DNA of 64,000 bases from Enterobacter sp. ENT03 (GTDB taxonomy: Bacteria > Pseudomonadota > Gammaproteobacteria > Enterobacterales > Enterobacteriaceae): assembly GCF_019218745.1 (NCBI RefSeq), contig NZ_JAHUXA010000009.1:108184-172183 (forward strand). The letters run 5' to 3'. Position numbers and translations under genes: made by a program. The first letter of the stretch is position 1. Every line of letters starts with the position of its first letter. Under the pieces are notes generated by a model. That model did no database searches and was not told where the DNA came from. It was given only the letters and a program-made list of their open reading frames with translations. Of the stretch, positions 49,616 through 58,083 are shown piece after piece.

Positions 49616-51243
49616 CCTTTCTCTCCTTCGCTTTTCAACGGGGCTTTCCAGACTTCCCGCAGATGGGTGGTGGCGGAGGGATGCGACTGGAAGTTTTTGA
49701 CTTCATTACGCACCACCACCGAATCCACCATCTGGGAAATCGGCATCAGGGCTGGGATCAATTCGTCGTAACGGGTCTGAATGGCCTGGTACTCCGCTTT
49801 TTGCTTCTGCGGATCGCGCTCCAGCAGGGCGCGGTCGATCATCTCGTTCAGCGGTTTGTCATAGAAGCCGGTGCGCCAGCCCTGGAAGTTGGTCAGCCGC
49901 GCTTCATCGCTGTTGTCCGGGTTGTAGACCAGTGCGCGCAGGCTGGAGTGCGGATGCGGCTCGACGCCGCTGCCGCCGCGTCCGACCAGGATGTCGAACT
50001 TACGCTCGCGCATCGCGCCGTAGATTTGGTTGCCGGTGCCGGTGATGATTTTGGCATTAATGCCCGCCTGCATCAGCGTGGACTGCACGGCGATGGCGAT
50101 ATTCAGGAACGGCTGGTCGGCGAGCACCCGCAGGGTGGTGTTAAAGCCGTCAGGATAGCCCGCTTCCGCCAGCAGCTTTTTCGCCCGCGGCACGTCGAGC
50201 TTATAGCCCGGATCTGGCAGCGTGGACGGCATTCCCGCTTTGATAGGTCGCTGGTGCAGCACGCCGTAGCCCGGCATCAGCGCTTTGTTAATGCCCTGAT
50301 AATCCACCAGATAGCGCACGGCTTCGCGCACTTTCGGATTGGCGAAGTGCGGCTCTTTCATGCTCATCGCCACGTAATAGACGGTGCCCTTCTGCACCGC
50401 TTCGACGGTGACATCGGGATCCTTGCGCAGCGCGTTGATGTCCGACACCGCCATGTTATTGGCAATATCCAGATCGCCTTTGGCGATCATCAGGCGCAGG
50501 GTTTGCGACTCCTGGAAGTGGCGCAGCACCACGCGGTTCATCTTCGCCGCCTCGCGCCAGTAATCCGGGTTACGCTTCATGCGCAGCACGTCTTTGGCCT
50601 GCCAGGTTTCCAGGGAAAACGGCCCGGAACCGGCTTCATTGGTGGTCAGCCAGCGGTTGCCCCAGTCGTTATTCACTTCGTGGCTTTGCACGGTTTTGCG
50701 ATCCAGCACGCCGAGATTGCCAAGCGCGCCAAGGGAGTAAATCACCAGCTGCGGATCGTTAGCTTTTGGCAGCCGCAGTTGCACGGTGTAGTCGTCCGGC
50801 GCGCTCACCTGCGCATCGATATTCTTCTTGCTGAAGCCGTAGGATTTCCATACCGACGCCTGCGCCAGGTTAAGGTGCAGCAGGCGACGCATCGACCACA
50901 CTACGTCCTCGGCGGTCAGCGGGTTGCCGGAGTGAAATTTGACGTTTTTGCGCAGATGGAAGGTGAGCGTTTTGCCGTCCGGGCTGATGTCCCAGGACTC
51001 CGCCAGCGCCGGTTTGACGTTGGTCAGCTGATTGGGATCCAGCTCGACCAGCGAATCATAAAGATTCACCACAATGCCCACCACCTCGTTGCCGGTCATC
51101 GCCGCCGGATCGAGGCTCAGCAGGTTATTCATATTCATGCCGATGATGAGCTGATCGGGGGGCGTTTGCGCTATGGCTGCCCCGCTCCCCATCAGCAGCG
51201 AAAGCGCCAGCAGGCACGCTCCCGCCAGTGAGTTTCTTTTCAT
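49612..51243 (-). CDS. ABC transporter periplasmic binding protein (SBP family 5)
   Basis: This 543-residue extracytoplasmic receptor delivers the ligand to the permease pair. A signal peptide runs to about residue 25 (GSGAAIA-Q) with no lipobox, so it is a soluble periplasmic protein. The family 5 signature is LAESWDISPDGKTLTFHLRKNVKFHSG, with SGPFSLETWQ and KLLAEAGYPDGF further on. The family binds peptides, nickel, glutathione and also sugars or sugar acids, so the ligand is open. The adjacent enolase-superfamily gene makes a sugar-acid-like or glycoside ligand a fair guess. A 554-codon antisense open frame over it is not a gene. Confidence 0.92.
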   Translation of the reverse strand: MKRNSLAGACLLALSLLMGSGAAIAQTPPDQLIIGMNMNNLLSLDPAAMTGNEVVGIVVNLYDSLVELDPNQLTNVKPALAESWDISPDGKTLTFHLRKNVKFHSGNPLTAEDVVWSMRRLLHLNLAQASVWKSYGFSKKNIDAQVSAPDDYTVQLRLPKANDPQLVIYSLGALGNLGVLDRKTVQSHEVNNDWGNRWLTTNEAGSGPFSLETWQAKDVLRMKRNPDYWREAAKMNRVVLRHFQESQTLRLMIAKGDLDIANNMAVSDINALRKDPDVTVEAVQKGTVYYVAMSMKEPHFANPKVREAVRYLVDYQGINKALMPGYGVLHQRPIKAGMPSTLPDPGYKLDVPRAKKLLAEAGYPDGFNTTLRVLADQPFLNIAIAVQSTLMQAGINAKIITGTGNQIYGAMRERKFDILVGRGGSGVEPHPHSSLRALVYNPDNSDEARLTNFQGWRTGFYDKPLNEMIDRALLERDPQKQKAEYQAIQTRYDELIPALMPISQMVDSVVVRNEVKNFQSHPSATTHLREVWKAPLKSEGEKG

Positions 51244-51261
51244 GTATATATCGCCTGTAGG

Positions 51262-51345
51262 GTACGTTTTGCCGGATGGCGGCGCTAATGCCTTATCCGG
51301 CCTACGGGTTTACGCAGGACCGGTAAGCGCAGCGCTATCGGGCAT
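51262..51345. repeat. REP element(s) between the binding-protein and enolase-superfamily genes
   Basis: A classical REP, TTGCCGGATGGCGGCGCTAA...TTATCCGGCCTACG, spans about 51270-51307. A second degenerate, inverted one (GGACCGGTAAGCGCAGCG) follows. They lie inside the presumed operon and could set different mRNA levels for the enzyme and the transporter. Confidence 0.85.
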
Positions 51346-51357
51346 TGTTGTTATGAG

Positions 51358-52512
51358 TCAGTCGTGGCTGACGGTATTGGCTTCGATATACGCAAAATTA
51401 ATGTCTTCACCCAGGCCCGGCCCTTGTGGCAGATGAACAAATCCCTCTTCATCCATCGGATCGACAATGCTGTGCAGATACGCCGCGGGGACGTCGTAAT
51501 CAAGGAACGGATGCAGCAGGCCGCGCTCATACCAGCGGCAGTTTTTGATCGCTCCTACTACCGCCAGACTGGCCGCGCCGTTGCCGTGTACTTCGCAGTC
51601 CATGCCGAAGGATTCTGCGAGGCTGGCAACTTTCATGGTCGGCCAGATGCCGCCGACGCCGTTCGATCCGGCGCGCAGAATGTCGCAGGCTCCCGCTTTC
51701 ACCCAGTCGGCGCGGCTGTGGTGTTTACCGCCGAGGCTTTCCGGCCCGACAATCGGAATGGAGAGGTTTTCTGCCAGCCACGCGTAAGAGGCCATGCTCT
51801 CTTCTTCCATCGGCTCTTCGAACCAGGCGAAGTTGAGTTTTTCCAGTTCTTTACCGATGTAAAGCGCTTCGCTGCGGCTGTACCAGTGGTAGCCGTCAAT
51901 CATAAGATCGATGTCCGGGCCAACCGCTTCCCGCACCGCGGCGCAGGCTTTGACATCCATTTTCGGGTTCGGCGCAAACGACACCGGCGGCATCCAGGTG
52001 TGCAGCTTGATCGCCTTATAACCGCGCGCCACCAGCTTTTCGGCAAAGTCGGCATACTCCTGCGGCGTGGAGAGGCCGCCGTCCAGATCGTCGCCGCACA
52101 TGGTGCTGCCATAGGCGGGCACTTTGTCACGAAAACCGCCAAGCAGCTTGTACACCGGCATGTTGAGTTTGCGGCCCATTAAGTCCCACAGCGCCTGCTC
52201 CACAAAAGAGAGGGCGCGCTCGGTGAGCTGGTGCGCGCTGCCGCGCTGCCAGTGCGCCAGATCCTGCCAGATACGCTCCCGGTTAAAGGCGTCCTGACCA
52301 ATCATCACCTTGCGGAAAAAGGTGTTCACCACAAAGGGGCGCACCACTTCCGGCGGCGCGAACGAATACCCTTTGGTGCCATCGTCTGCGGTGATGGTCA
52401 GCATCGCCATTTTCGCCAGACTTTCCGGCCCCGGATGTGAATGCCCGGCGGCATCGGAAACCCGACGCGTGGGATACTGAAAGACGGTGACGTTTACGGA
52501 TTCAATTTTCAT
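51358..52512 (-). CDS. Enolase-superfamily (mandelate racemase/muconate cycloisomerase type) enzyme
   Basis: The 384-residue protein has the enolase-superfamily capping domain (1-130) followed by a barrel. Its metal ligands appear as Asp206 (MIDGYHWY), Glu232 (WFEEPM) and Glu258 (VGPESLG). Candidate acid/base residues are Lys169 and His171 (AIKLHTW, a KxH where many relatives have KxK) and His309 (CEVHGNG). Such enzymes dehydrate, epimerise or cycloisomerise acid sugars. I do not recognise the exact substrate. I chose ATG 52512 (MKIESVNVTVFQYP), which lies behind an AAGGACTTG site, over 52569. It is the first gene before the ABC importer on the same strand, 114 bases away, so the enzyme and transporter probably serve one compound. 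Confidence 0.9.
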   Translation of the reverse strand: MKIESVNVTVFQYPTRRVSDAAGHSHPGPESLAKMAMLTITADDGTKGYSFAPPEVVRPFVVNTFFRKVMIGQDAFNRERIWQDLAHWQRGSAHQLTERALSFVEQALWDLMGRKLNMPVYKLLGGFRDKVPAYGSTMCGDDLDGGLSTPQEYADFAEKLVARGYKAIKLHTWMPPVSFAPNPKMDVKACAAVREAVGPDIDLMIDGYHWYSRSEALYIGKELEKLNFAWFEEPMEEESMASYAWLAENLSIPIVGPESLGGKHHSRADWVKAGACDILRAGSNGVGGIWPTMKVASLAESFGMDCEVHGNGAASLAVVGAIKNCRWYERGLLHPFLDYDVPAAYLHSIVDPMDEEGFVHLPQGPGLGEDINFAYIEANTVSHD

Positions 52513-52690
52513 GACAAGTCCTTGAGGCAAAGGTGAAGTAAGCTTTTGAAAAGCTGTTTCAGTAATCAATGTATGCAGAAAAAACAGCCAGTGCCTCAGA
52601 CAAATTACGTTAAGAAGGCGTTAAATGTTGTGCATGTGCACGAAGGGATGTGACGTTTTCCACAAAAGACAGGGGAAGTGTGAAGTGGAT
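52513..52690. promoter_or_regulatory. Promoter region of the enolase/ABC operon with an inverted-repeat operator candidate
   Basis: The region upstream of the enzyme gene contains GTGCA-TG-TGCAC at 52630-52641, within a wider TTGTGCATGTGCACGAA symmetry. It looks like a dimeric repressor or activator site, about 120 bases before the start codon. No regulator gene is adjacent. I could not identify -35/-10 boxes with confidence. Confidence 0.45.
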
Positions 52691-52812
52691 CTCCCCTCAC
52701 CCTAACCCTCTCCCCAGGGAGAGGGAACGGTCCGCGTTCGCCCTCCAGCACCGGGAGAGGGATGGGTCCGCATTCTCCCTCTCCCGCCGGGAGAGGGCCG
52801 GGGTGAGGGGCG
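52691..52812. repeat. Nested array of three GC-rich palindromes after fbaB
   Basis: The outer arms CCCCTCACCC and GGGTGAGGGG enclose three hairpins of the CCCTCTCCC...GGGAGAGGG kind: 52708-52735, a degenerate middle one near 52741-52760, and 52775-52797. The design is the same as the block between wzc and wcaA. It ends five bases before the fbaB stop and probably folds at the 3' end of the fbaB transcript. Confidence 0.9.
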
Positions 52813-52816
52813 GTTA

Positions 52817-53869
52817 TCAGGCGATAGTGACCTTGCTGTCGAGATAAACATCCTGCACGGCATTAATCAGCTTCACGCCGTCGGCCATGGATTTCTTAAA
52901 GGCTTTACGGCCCAGGATCAGCCCCATCCCGCCCGCGCGTTTGTTGATCACCGCCGTGCGAACCGCATCGCTCAGGTCAGTGTCGCCCCCAGACGCACCG
53001 CCGGAGTTGATCAGCCCGGCGCGGCCCATGTAGCAGTTCGCCAGCTGGTAGCGCACCAGATCGATTGGGTTATCGCTGGTCAATTTGGTGTAGACCCGCT
53101 CGTCGGTATAGCCGTATTTCACCGCGTTATAGCCGCCGTTATTTTCCGCCATTTTCTGCTTCACAATATCGGCGCCGATGGTCGCCGCCAGATGGTTCGC
53201 CTGGCCGGTTAAATCGGCAGAAGCATGATAATCAACCCCGTCTTTCTTAAAGCCGCTGTTGCGCAGATACGCCCACAGCACCGTCACCATGCCCAGTTCG
53301 TGAGCGCGCTCAAAGGCGGCGGAGATCTCTTCAATCTGGCGACGGGATTCCGGCGAACCAAAATAGATAGTCGCGCCGACCGCCACCGCACCGAGGTTAA
53401 ACGCCTGCTCCACGCTGGCATACAGCGTCTGGTCATAGGTATTCGGGTAGCTCAGGGTTTCATTGTGGTTAATTTTCACCAGGAACGGAATGCGGTGCGC
53501 GTAGCGGCGGGAAACCGACGCCAGCACGCCATAAGTGGACGCCACGCAGTTACAGCCCGCCTCGATGGCCAGCTCAACAATATTCTTCGGATCGAAATAG
53601 AGCGGGTTGGCGGCAAACGACGCGCCTGCGGAGTGCTCCACGCCCTGATCGACTGGCAGGATAGATAAGTAGCCGGTGCCCGCGAGGCGTCCGGTGTTAT
53701 AGAGGGTCTGCATGTTACGCAGTACCGCAGGGGGACGGTTATTGTCCATCATCACGCGGTCAACAAAGTCGTGTCCAGGAAGGTAAAGCTGATCGGCCGG
53801 AATGGTCATACAACGATGTTGCAACAGGCTGTCGGCGTCTTTGCCCAGCAATTGCGTAATATCAGTCAT
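52817..53869 (-). CDS. fbaB: FbaB, class I fructose-bisphosphate aldolase (DhnA type)
   Basis: It cleaves fructose-1,6-bisphosphate through a Schiff base. In E. coli it is made mainly during growth on gluconeogenic carbon. The 350-residue protein is nearly identical to E. coli FbaB, with [17 protein letters not shown], the barrel segments [19 protein letters not shown] and [12 protein letters not shown], and the phosphate site INSGGASGG. The frame is open to 53965, but [13 protein letters not shown] at 53869 is the family start with a GGGAGC site. It is divergent from yegT. Confidence 0.95.
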   Translation of the reverse strand: MTDITQLLGKDADSLLQHRCMTIPADQLYLPGHDFVDRVMMDNNRPPAVLRNMQTLYNTGRLAGTGYLSILPVDQGVEHSAGASFAANPLYFDPKNIVELAIEAGCNCVASTYGVLASVSRRYAHRIPFLVKINHNETLSYPNTYDQTLYASVEQAFNLGAVAVGATIYFGSPESRRQIEEISAAFERAHELGMVTVLWAYLRNSGFKKDGVDYHASADLTGQANHLAATIGADIVKQKMAENNGGYNAVKYGYTDERVYTKLTSDNPIDLVRYQLANCYMGRAGLINSGGASGGDTDLSDAVRTAVINKRAGGMGLILGRKAFKKSMADGVKLINAVQDVYLDSKVTIA

Positions 53870-54013
53870 AGCGATGCTCCCGTAAGTTGATAAGCAAGGT
53901 AAGCCTGGTACTGACCTGAGCGTAATGCCACCTGCGGTTATTTTTTCAGCACAATCTGATGGCACGATCGATAAGTAAAAAAAATGTTATGCTGATCAAA
54001 GATCCAGCACAAA

Positions 54014-54056
54014 GGTATCTAAAAGGTATTATTAACTGGTATGGTCATGCCGTACC
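54014..54056. promoter_or_regulatory. Candidate operator upstream of yegTUV
   Basis: GGTATGGTCATGCCGTACC (54038-54056) is an inverted repeat with arms GGTAYGG. It is preceded by two more GGTAT half-sites at 54014 and 54025. It lies 26-68 bases before the yegT start. GntR/HutC proteins bind repeats of this general size, so YegW, encoded at the end of the same cluster, is the natural candidate. Confidence 0.45.
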
Positions 54057-54081
54057 CTCTGTTTGTCATGAAGGAAGACCG

Positions 54082-55371
54082 ATGAAAACAACTGCTAAGC
54101 TGTCGTTCATGATGTTTGTGGAATGGTTTATCTGGGGAGCGTGGTTTGTTCCGCTGTGGCTGTGGTTAAGTAAAAGTGGCTTCACCGCCGGGGAGATTGG
54201 CTGGTCGTACGCCTGTACCGCCATTGCCGCGATCCTGTCGCCTATTCTCGTCGGGTCGCTGACGGACCGCTTCTTTGCAGCGCAGAAAGTGCTGGCGCTC
54301 CTGATGTTCGCCGGGGCGATCCTGATTTACTTCGCCGCGCAACAAACGGAGTTCCGCTACTTCTTCCCGCTGCTGCTGGCCTACTCCCTGACCTATATGC
54401 CAACCATTGCGCTGACCAATAGTATAGCTTTCTCGCATGTGAAAGACGTTGAGGCTGACTTTCCGCGCATCCGCGTGATGGGCACCATTGGCTGGATCGC
54501 CTCAGGCCTGGCCTGCGGCTTCCTGCCGGAAATGCTCGGCTACGCGGATATTTCCCCGACCAATATTCCGCTGCTGATCACCGCCGCCAGTTCGCTGGTA
54601 CTGGGGGTCTTCGCTCTGATGCTGCCGAACACGCCGCCGAAAAGTACTGGCAAGCTGGATGTGAAAGTTATGCTCGGGCTGGATGCGCTGGTGCTGCTGC
54701 GCGATCGCAACTTCCTCGTCTTTTTCTTCTGCTCGTTCCTGTTTGCCATGCCGCTGGCGTTCTATTACATCTTCGCCAACGGGTATCTCACCGAAGTGGG
54801 CATGAAAAACGCCACCGGCTGGATGACGCTCGGCCAGTTCTCAGAAATCTTCTTTATGCTGGCGCTGCCGTTCTTTACTAAGCGCTTTGGTATCAAAAAA
54901 GTGCTGCTGCTGGGCTTACTGACCGCCGCCATTCGCTATGCGTTTTTTGTTTACGGCGGGGTGGATCACTACTTTACCTATGGTCTGCTGTTCCTCGGCA
55001 TTTTGCTGCACGGCGTCAGCTACGACTTCTACTACGTGACCGCTTATATCTATGTCGACAAGAAAGCCCCGGTGCATATGCGCACCGCGGCGCAGGGTCT
55101 CATCACCCTCTGCTGTCAGGGCTTTGGCAGCCTGCTGGGTTACCGTCTTGGCGGCGTAATGATGGAAAAAATGTATGCCTATAAAGAGCCGGTAAACGGT
55201 CTGACCTTCGACTGGGCGGGCATGTGGGCATTTGGCGGCATTATGATCGCTGTGATCGCGGTGCTGTTTATGCTGTTCTTCCGCGAATCGGATAAAGAAA
55301 TTACCGCAATTGTGGTGGACAACGGCACGCTGCCCGCCCGCGGTGAGGCTCATCAAGGAGAGGTAAAATGA
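54082..55371 (+). CDS. yegT: YegT, nucleoside-type major facilitator transporter
   Basis: This 429-residue inner-membrane protein of the nucleoside:H+ symporter (NupG/XapB) family has about 12 helices and a conserved start MMFVEWFIWGAWFVPLWLWL. The VMGTIGWIASGL and HMRTAAQGLITLCCQGFGSLLG segments are family hallmarks. The likely substrate is a nucleoside or nucleoside-like compound. Its partners YegU (ADP-ribosylglycohydrolase fold) and YegV (sugar kinase) suggest a ribosyl compound is imported, cleaved and phosphorylated. The frame is open upstream to 53959; I chose MKTTAKLS at 54082, with a GAAGGAAGACC site. Confidence 0.94.
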   Translation: MKTTAKLSFMMFVEWFIWGAWFVPLWLWLSKSGFTAGEIGWSYACTAIAAILSPILVGSLTDRFFAAQKVLALLMFAGAILIYFAAQQTEFRYFFPLLLAYSLTYMPTIALTNSIAFSHVKDVEADFPRIRVMGTIGWIASGLACGFLPEMLGYADISPTNIPLLITAASSLVLGVFALMLPNTPPKSTGKLDVKVMLGLDALVLLRDRNFLVFFFCSFLFAMPLAFYYIFANGYLTEVGMKNATGWMTLGQFSEIFFMLALPFFTKRFGIKKVLLLGLLTAAIRYAFFVYGGVDHYFTYGLLFLGILLHGVSYDFYYVTAYIYVDKKAPVHMRTAAQGLITLCCQGFGSLLGYRLGGVMMEKMYAYKEPVNGLTFDWAGMWAFGGIMIAVIAVLFMLFFRESDKEITAIVVDNGTLPARGEAHQGEVK

Positions 55372-56372
55372 AATCAGAACGTATTCTCGGTGCGTTATAT
55401 GGCCAGACGTTGGGCGACGCGATGGGAATGCCGTCGGAGCTGTGGCCCCGGTCACGGGTGAAAGCGCATTTCGGCTGGATCGACCGCTTCCTGCCAGGTC
55501 CGCCGGAAAACAACGCCGCCTGCTATTTTGATTGCGGCCAGTTCACCGATGATACGTCGATGGCCTTGTGCCTCGCGGATGCCATTTTTGAGTGTCACGG
55601 CAAGATTGACGCCGAGGTTATTGGTCAGCACATCCTGCGCTGGGCCGAGGATTTTGATGCGTTTAATAAGAACGTGCTCGGCCCGACCTCGAAAATTGCG
55701 CTGAAGGCGATCCGCGACGGTCTCCCGGTGAGCGAGCTGGAAAATAATGGCGTCACCAACGGCGCGGCGATGCGCGCCTCCCCGCTGGGTTGCCTGCTGC
55801 CAACGCATTCGCTCGATCACTTTATTGATGAGGTGGCGCTGGCTTCCAGTCCGACTCACAAATCCGATCTGGCGATTGCCGGGGCGGTGGTGATTGCCTG
55901 GGCGATTTCCCGCGCAATTGATGGCGATCGGTGGCAGGATATTGCCGATGCCCTGCCCGCCGTGGCCCGTCATGCGCAGGAAAAGCGCATTACGACCTTT
56001 AGCGCCTCGCTGGCGGCCCGTCTCGAACTGGCGTTAAATGTGGCACGTAACGCCACCGGCGTGGAGTCGGCCAGCGAGCAGATTTATCAGCTGGTCGGCG
56101 CCGGCACCAGCACCATTGAATCGGTGCCCGCCGCCATTGCGATGGTGGAGCTGGCACAAACTGACCCGAACCGCTGTGCGATCCTGTGTGCGAATCTGGG
56201 CGGTGATACGGATACCATCGGTGCGATGGCGACTGCTATTTGCGGTGCGCTGCACGGGGTTTCCGCCATCAATGCCGCCTTTAAGCAGCAGCTGGATGAC
56301 GTCAATCAGCTCGATTTTACGCACTACAGTGAAAAGCTCCGGGCGTATCGTCAGGAGCGGGAGGAAGCATGA
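55368..56372 (+). CDS. yegU: YegU, ADP-ribosylglycohydrolase-family protein
   Basis: The 334-residue protein has the ADP-ribosylglycohydrolase fold. The metal-binding acidic motifs are QFTDDTSMALCLADAI near residue 60 and GGDTDTIGAMATAI near 280. Family members cleave N- or O-glycosidic bonds to ribose in a dimagnesium site. It overlaps yegT and yegV by four bases each (ATGA), so the three proteins are made together. Cleavage of an imported nucleoside-like compound is my inference from this linkage. Confidence 0.93.
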   Translation: MKSERILGALYGQTLGDAMGMPSELWPRSRVKAHFGWIDRFLPGPPENNAACYFDCGQFTDDTSMALCLADAIFECHGKIDAEVIGQHILRWAEDFDAFNKNVLGPTSKIALKAIRDGLPVSELENNGVTNGAAMRASPLGCLLPTHSLDHFIDEVALASSPTHKSDLAIAGAVVIAWAISRAIDGDRWQDIADALPAVARHAQEKRITTFSASLAARLELALNVARNATGVESASEQIYQLVGAGTSTIESVPAAIAMVELAQTDPNRCAILCANLGGDTDTIGAMATAICGALHGVSAINAAFKQQLDDVNQLDFTHYSEKLRAYRQEREEA

Positions 56373-57328
56373 AACCAGGACATATCGTCAGCCTTCTGCA
56401 TCAACTTGAAACCCGGCGTCCGGTGACGGTGCTGGGGGGCGCGGTGATCGATGTGATCGCCAACGCCTCTTCACTGCCGTTTCGCGGCTGTGACCTTGAA
56501 TTAAAACAGCAGAGCGTCAACATCGGCGGCTGTGGTCTGAACATCGCCGTGGCGCTGCACCGGCTGGGCATGATCTCGCAAAATGTACTGCCGGTCGGTC
56601 ACGGCGTCTGGGCCGATATGGTCAGCACGGCACTGAAAAGCCACGGCGTAGAGAGCGTGCTGAAGGTCGAAGGCGGTGATAACGGCTGGTGTCTGGCGCT
56701 GGTGGAGCCGGACGGCGAGCGCACCTTTATGACCTTTTCCGGCGTCGAAACCCGCTGGGCGGCGTCGTGGCTGACGCCGCTGCACGTACCGCCAGGCAGT
56801 CTGCTTTCGCTGTCGGGGTATCAGCTTGCCGCCGCCTGCGGTGAAGTGCTGGTTAACTGGCTGGAAACGCTGCACGACGTCACGCCTTATATCGATTTCG
56901 GGCCACGCATTGAAGACATTGATCCGGCCTTACTGTCGCGCATTCTGGCGCTGAAACCGATCATCACCTTAAATCGTCGTGAAGCGGAAATCGCCGCGCA
57001 GCTGCTGGACGTGGAGCCTGAACATTTAGGCCCGGCGTGGCAGCAGGCGTACGGCGCACCGCTGATTATTCGTCACGATCGCGACGGGGCCTGGTTCTAT
57101 GATGGTGATGAGCACGGCTTTGTTCCGCCGTTCCCGGCGACCATGGTGGACACCATCGGCGCGGGAGACAGCCATGCGGGCGGCGTGCTGGCGGGGTTAT
57201 CCTCTGGCCTGTCGCTGGCGGACGCCGTGAGCCTGGGGAACGCCATTGCCGCGATGGTAGTCAGCAAGCGCGGCGGCGACTGCGCACCGACGCGCGAGGA
57301 ATTACTCCTCACATACAAAGACGTATAA
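56369..57328 (+). CDS. yegV: YegV, PfkB-family sugar kinase
   Basis: The 319-residue cytosolic kinase has the PfkB N-terminal motif VLGGAVIDVIANAS and the GGCGLNIAVALHRLG signature. The C-terminal anion-hole motif DTIGAGDSHAGGVLAGL carries the catalytic aspartate. It probably phosphorylates the sugar released by YegU. It overlaps yegU by four bases. Its last 27 bases overlap the end of yegW on the other strand. Confidence 0.93.
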   Translation: MKPGHIVSLLHQLETRRPVTVLGGAVIDVIANASSLPFRGCDLELKQQSVNIGGCGLNIAVALHRLGMISQNVLPVGHGVWADMVSTALKSHGVESVLKVEGGDNGWCLALVEPDGERTFMTFSGVETRWAASWLTPLHVPPGSLLSLSGYQLAAACGEVLVNWLETLHDVTPYIDFGPRIEDIDPALLSRILALKPIITLNRREAEIAAQLLDVEPEHLGPAWQQAYGAPLIIRHDRDGAWFYDGDEHGFVPPFPATMVDTIGAGDSHAGGVLAGLSSGLSLADAVSLGNAIAAMVVSKRGGDCAPTREELLLTYKDV

Positions 57329-58048
57329 ATCGCTGCGACAGGTACTGATGCTGTACTCAATCGGCCGGTTTTGTTGATCAAAAGCCACCTGGCTTATCAC
57401 CAGCACCGGCACTGTGTTTTCCATCTGAATATGCGTCTGAAACTCAGCGTCCGGCATCCGGGCGCTGACGCGCGACCGGGTGCGCTGCGGGTAAATCCGC
57501 TGACTGCGGAAATAGTCGTACAGCGACACGCCAATGGCATCGACATCCTTGATCAGCGGCGCTGGCACCCAGGACTCCTCAATGGAGACGGCGTCATCAT
57601 CCGCATAACGAATGCGCTTGAGCAGGAACACGTCGGAATCGGTGTCGATGGCGAGTTTTTCCGCCACCTCCGCCGGACAGGCCACGATGCGCTTGTTCAC
57701 CCATAAGGTATCCGGCTTCTTGCCGCGCAGCACCACCTGCTGGGAAAATCCGCGCGCTTCTTTCAGCGAATATTCAAAGATGTTGTTGATTTGCGTGCCA
57801 TAACCGCGTGATCGCGTCACCACGCCTTCATCTTCCAGCGTTTGCATCGCCTTGCGCACCGTGATGCGCGAAATCCCTGTTAATCCGCTGAAATCGCGCT
57901 CACCCGGCAGAATATTGCCGTGCGCCAGCAGCCCGTTACGCACGGCGTTTTTCACCGTTTCGGCAAACTTCAGGTACAGCGGCATATTATCCGCTGCGGC
58001 AATCCGCTCTTTCAGCTGTTCGATAAGCTGGATATGCGCTTGTTCCAT
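57302..58048 (-). CDS. yegW: YegW, GntR/HutC-family transcriptional regulator
   Basis: The 248-residue protein has a GntR winged helix at about residues 25-95 (PGERDFSGLTGISRITVRKAMQTLEDEGVV) followed by a UTRA effector-binding domain (LLKRIRYADDDAVSIEESWVPAPL, VISQVAFDQQNRPIEYS). It is likely to control the neighbouring yegTUV cluster through an operator such as the one at 54038. It lies 35 bases below thiD on the same strand, so some transcription from thiMD may reach it; the E. coli gene yegX is missing between them. Confidence 0.93.
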   Translation of the reverse strand: MEQAHIQLIEQLKERIAAADNMPLYLKFAETVKNAVRNGLLAHGNILPGERDFSGLTGISRITVRKAMQTLEDEGVVTRSRGYGTQINNIFEYSLKEARGFSQQVVLRGKKPDTLWVNKRIVACPAEVAEKLAIDTDSDVFLLKRIRYADDDAVSIEESWVPAPLIKDVDAIGVSLYDYFRSQRIYPQRTRSRVSARMPDAEFQTHIQMENTVPVLVISQVAFDQQNRPIEYSISTCRSDLYVFVCEE

Positions 58049-58083
58049 TTCGGGTGTCCTGGCAAAAAAGTCCGGTGGTTATA

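Noticed and set aside
49567..51231. A 554-codon plus-strand open frame covering the binding-protein gene
   Set aside because: It is antisense to a clear SBP family 5 gene with signal peptide and family motifs. Its translation is rich in His, Arg and Gln with no recognisable domain, the usual product of GC-rich antisense reading.
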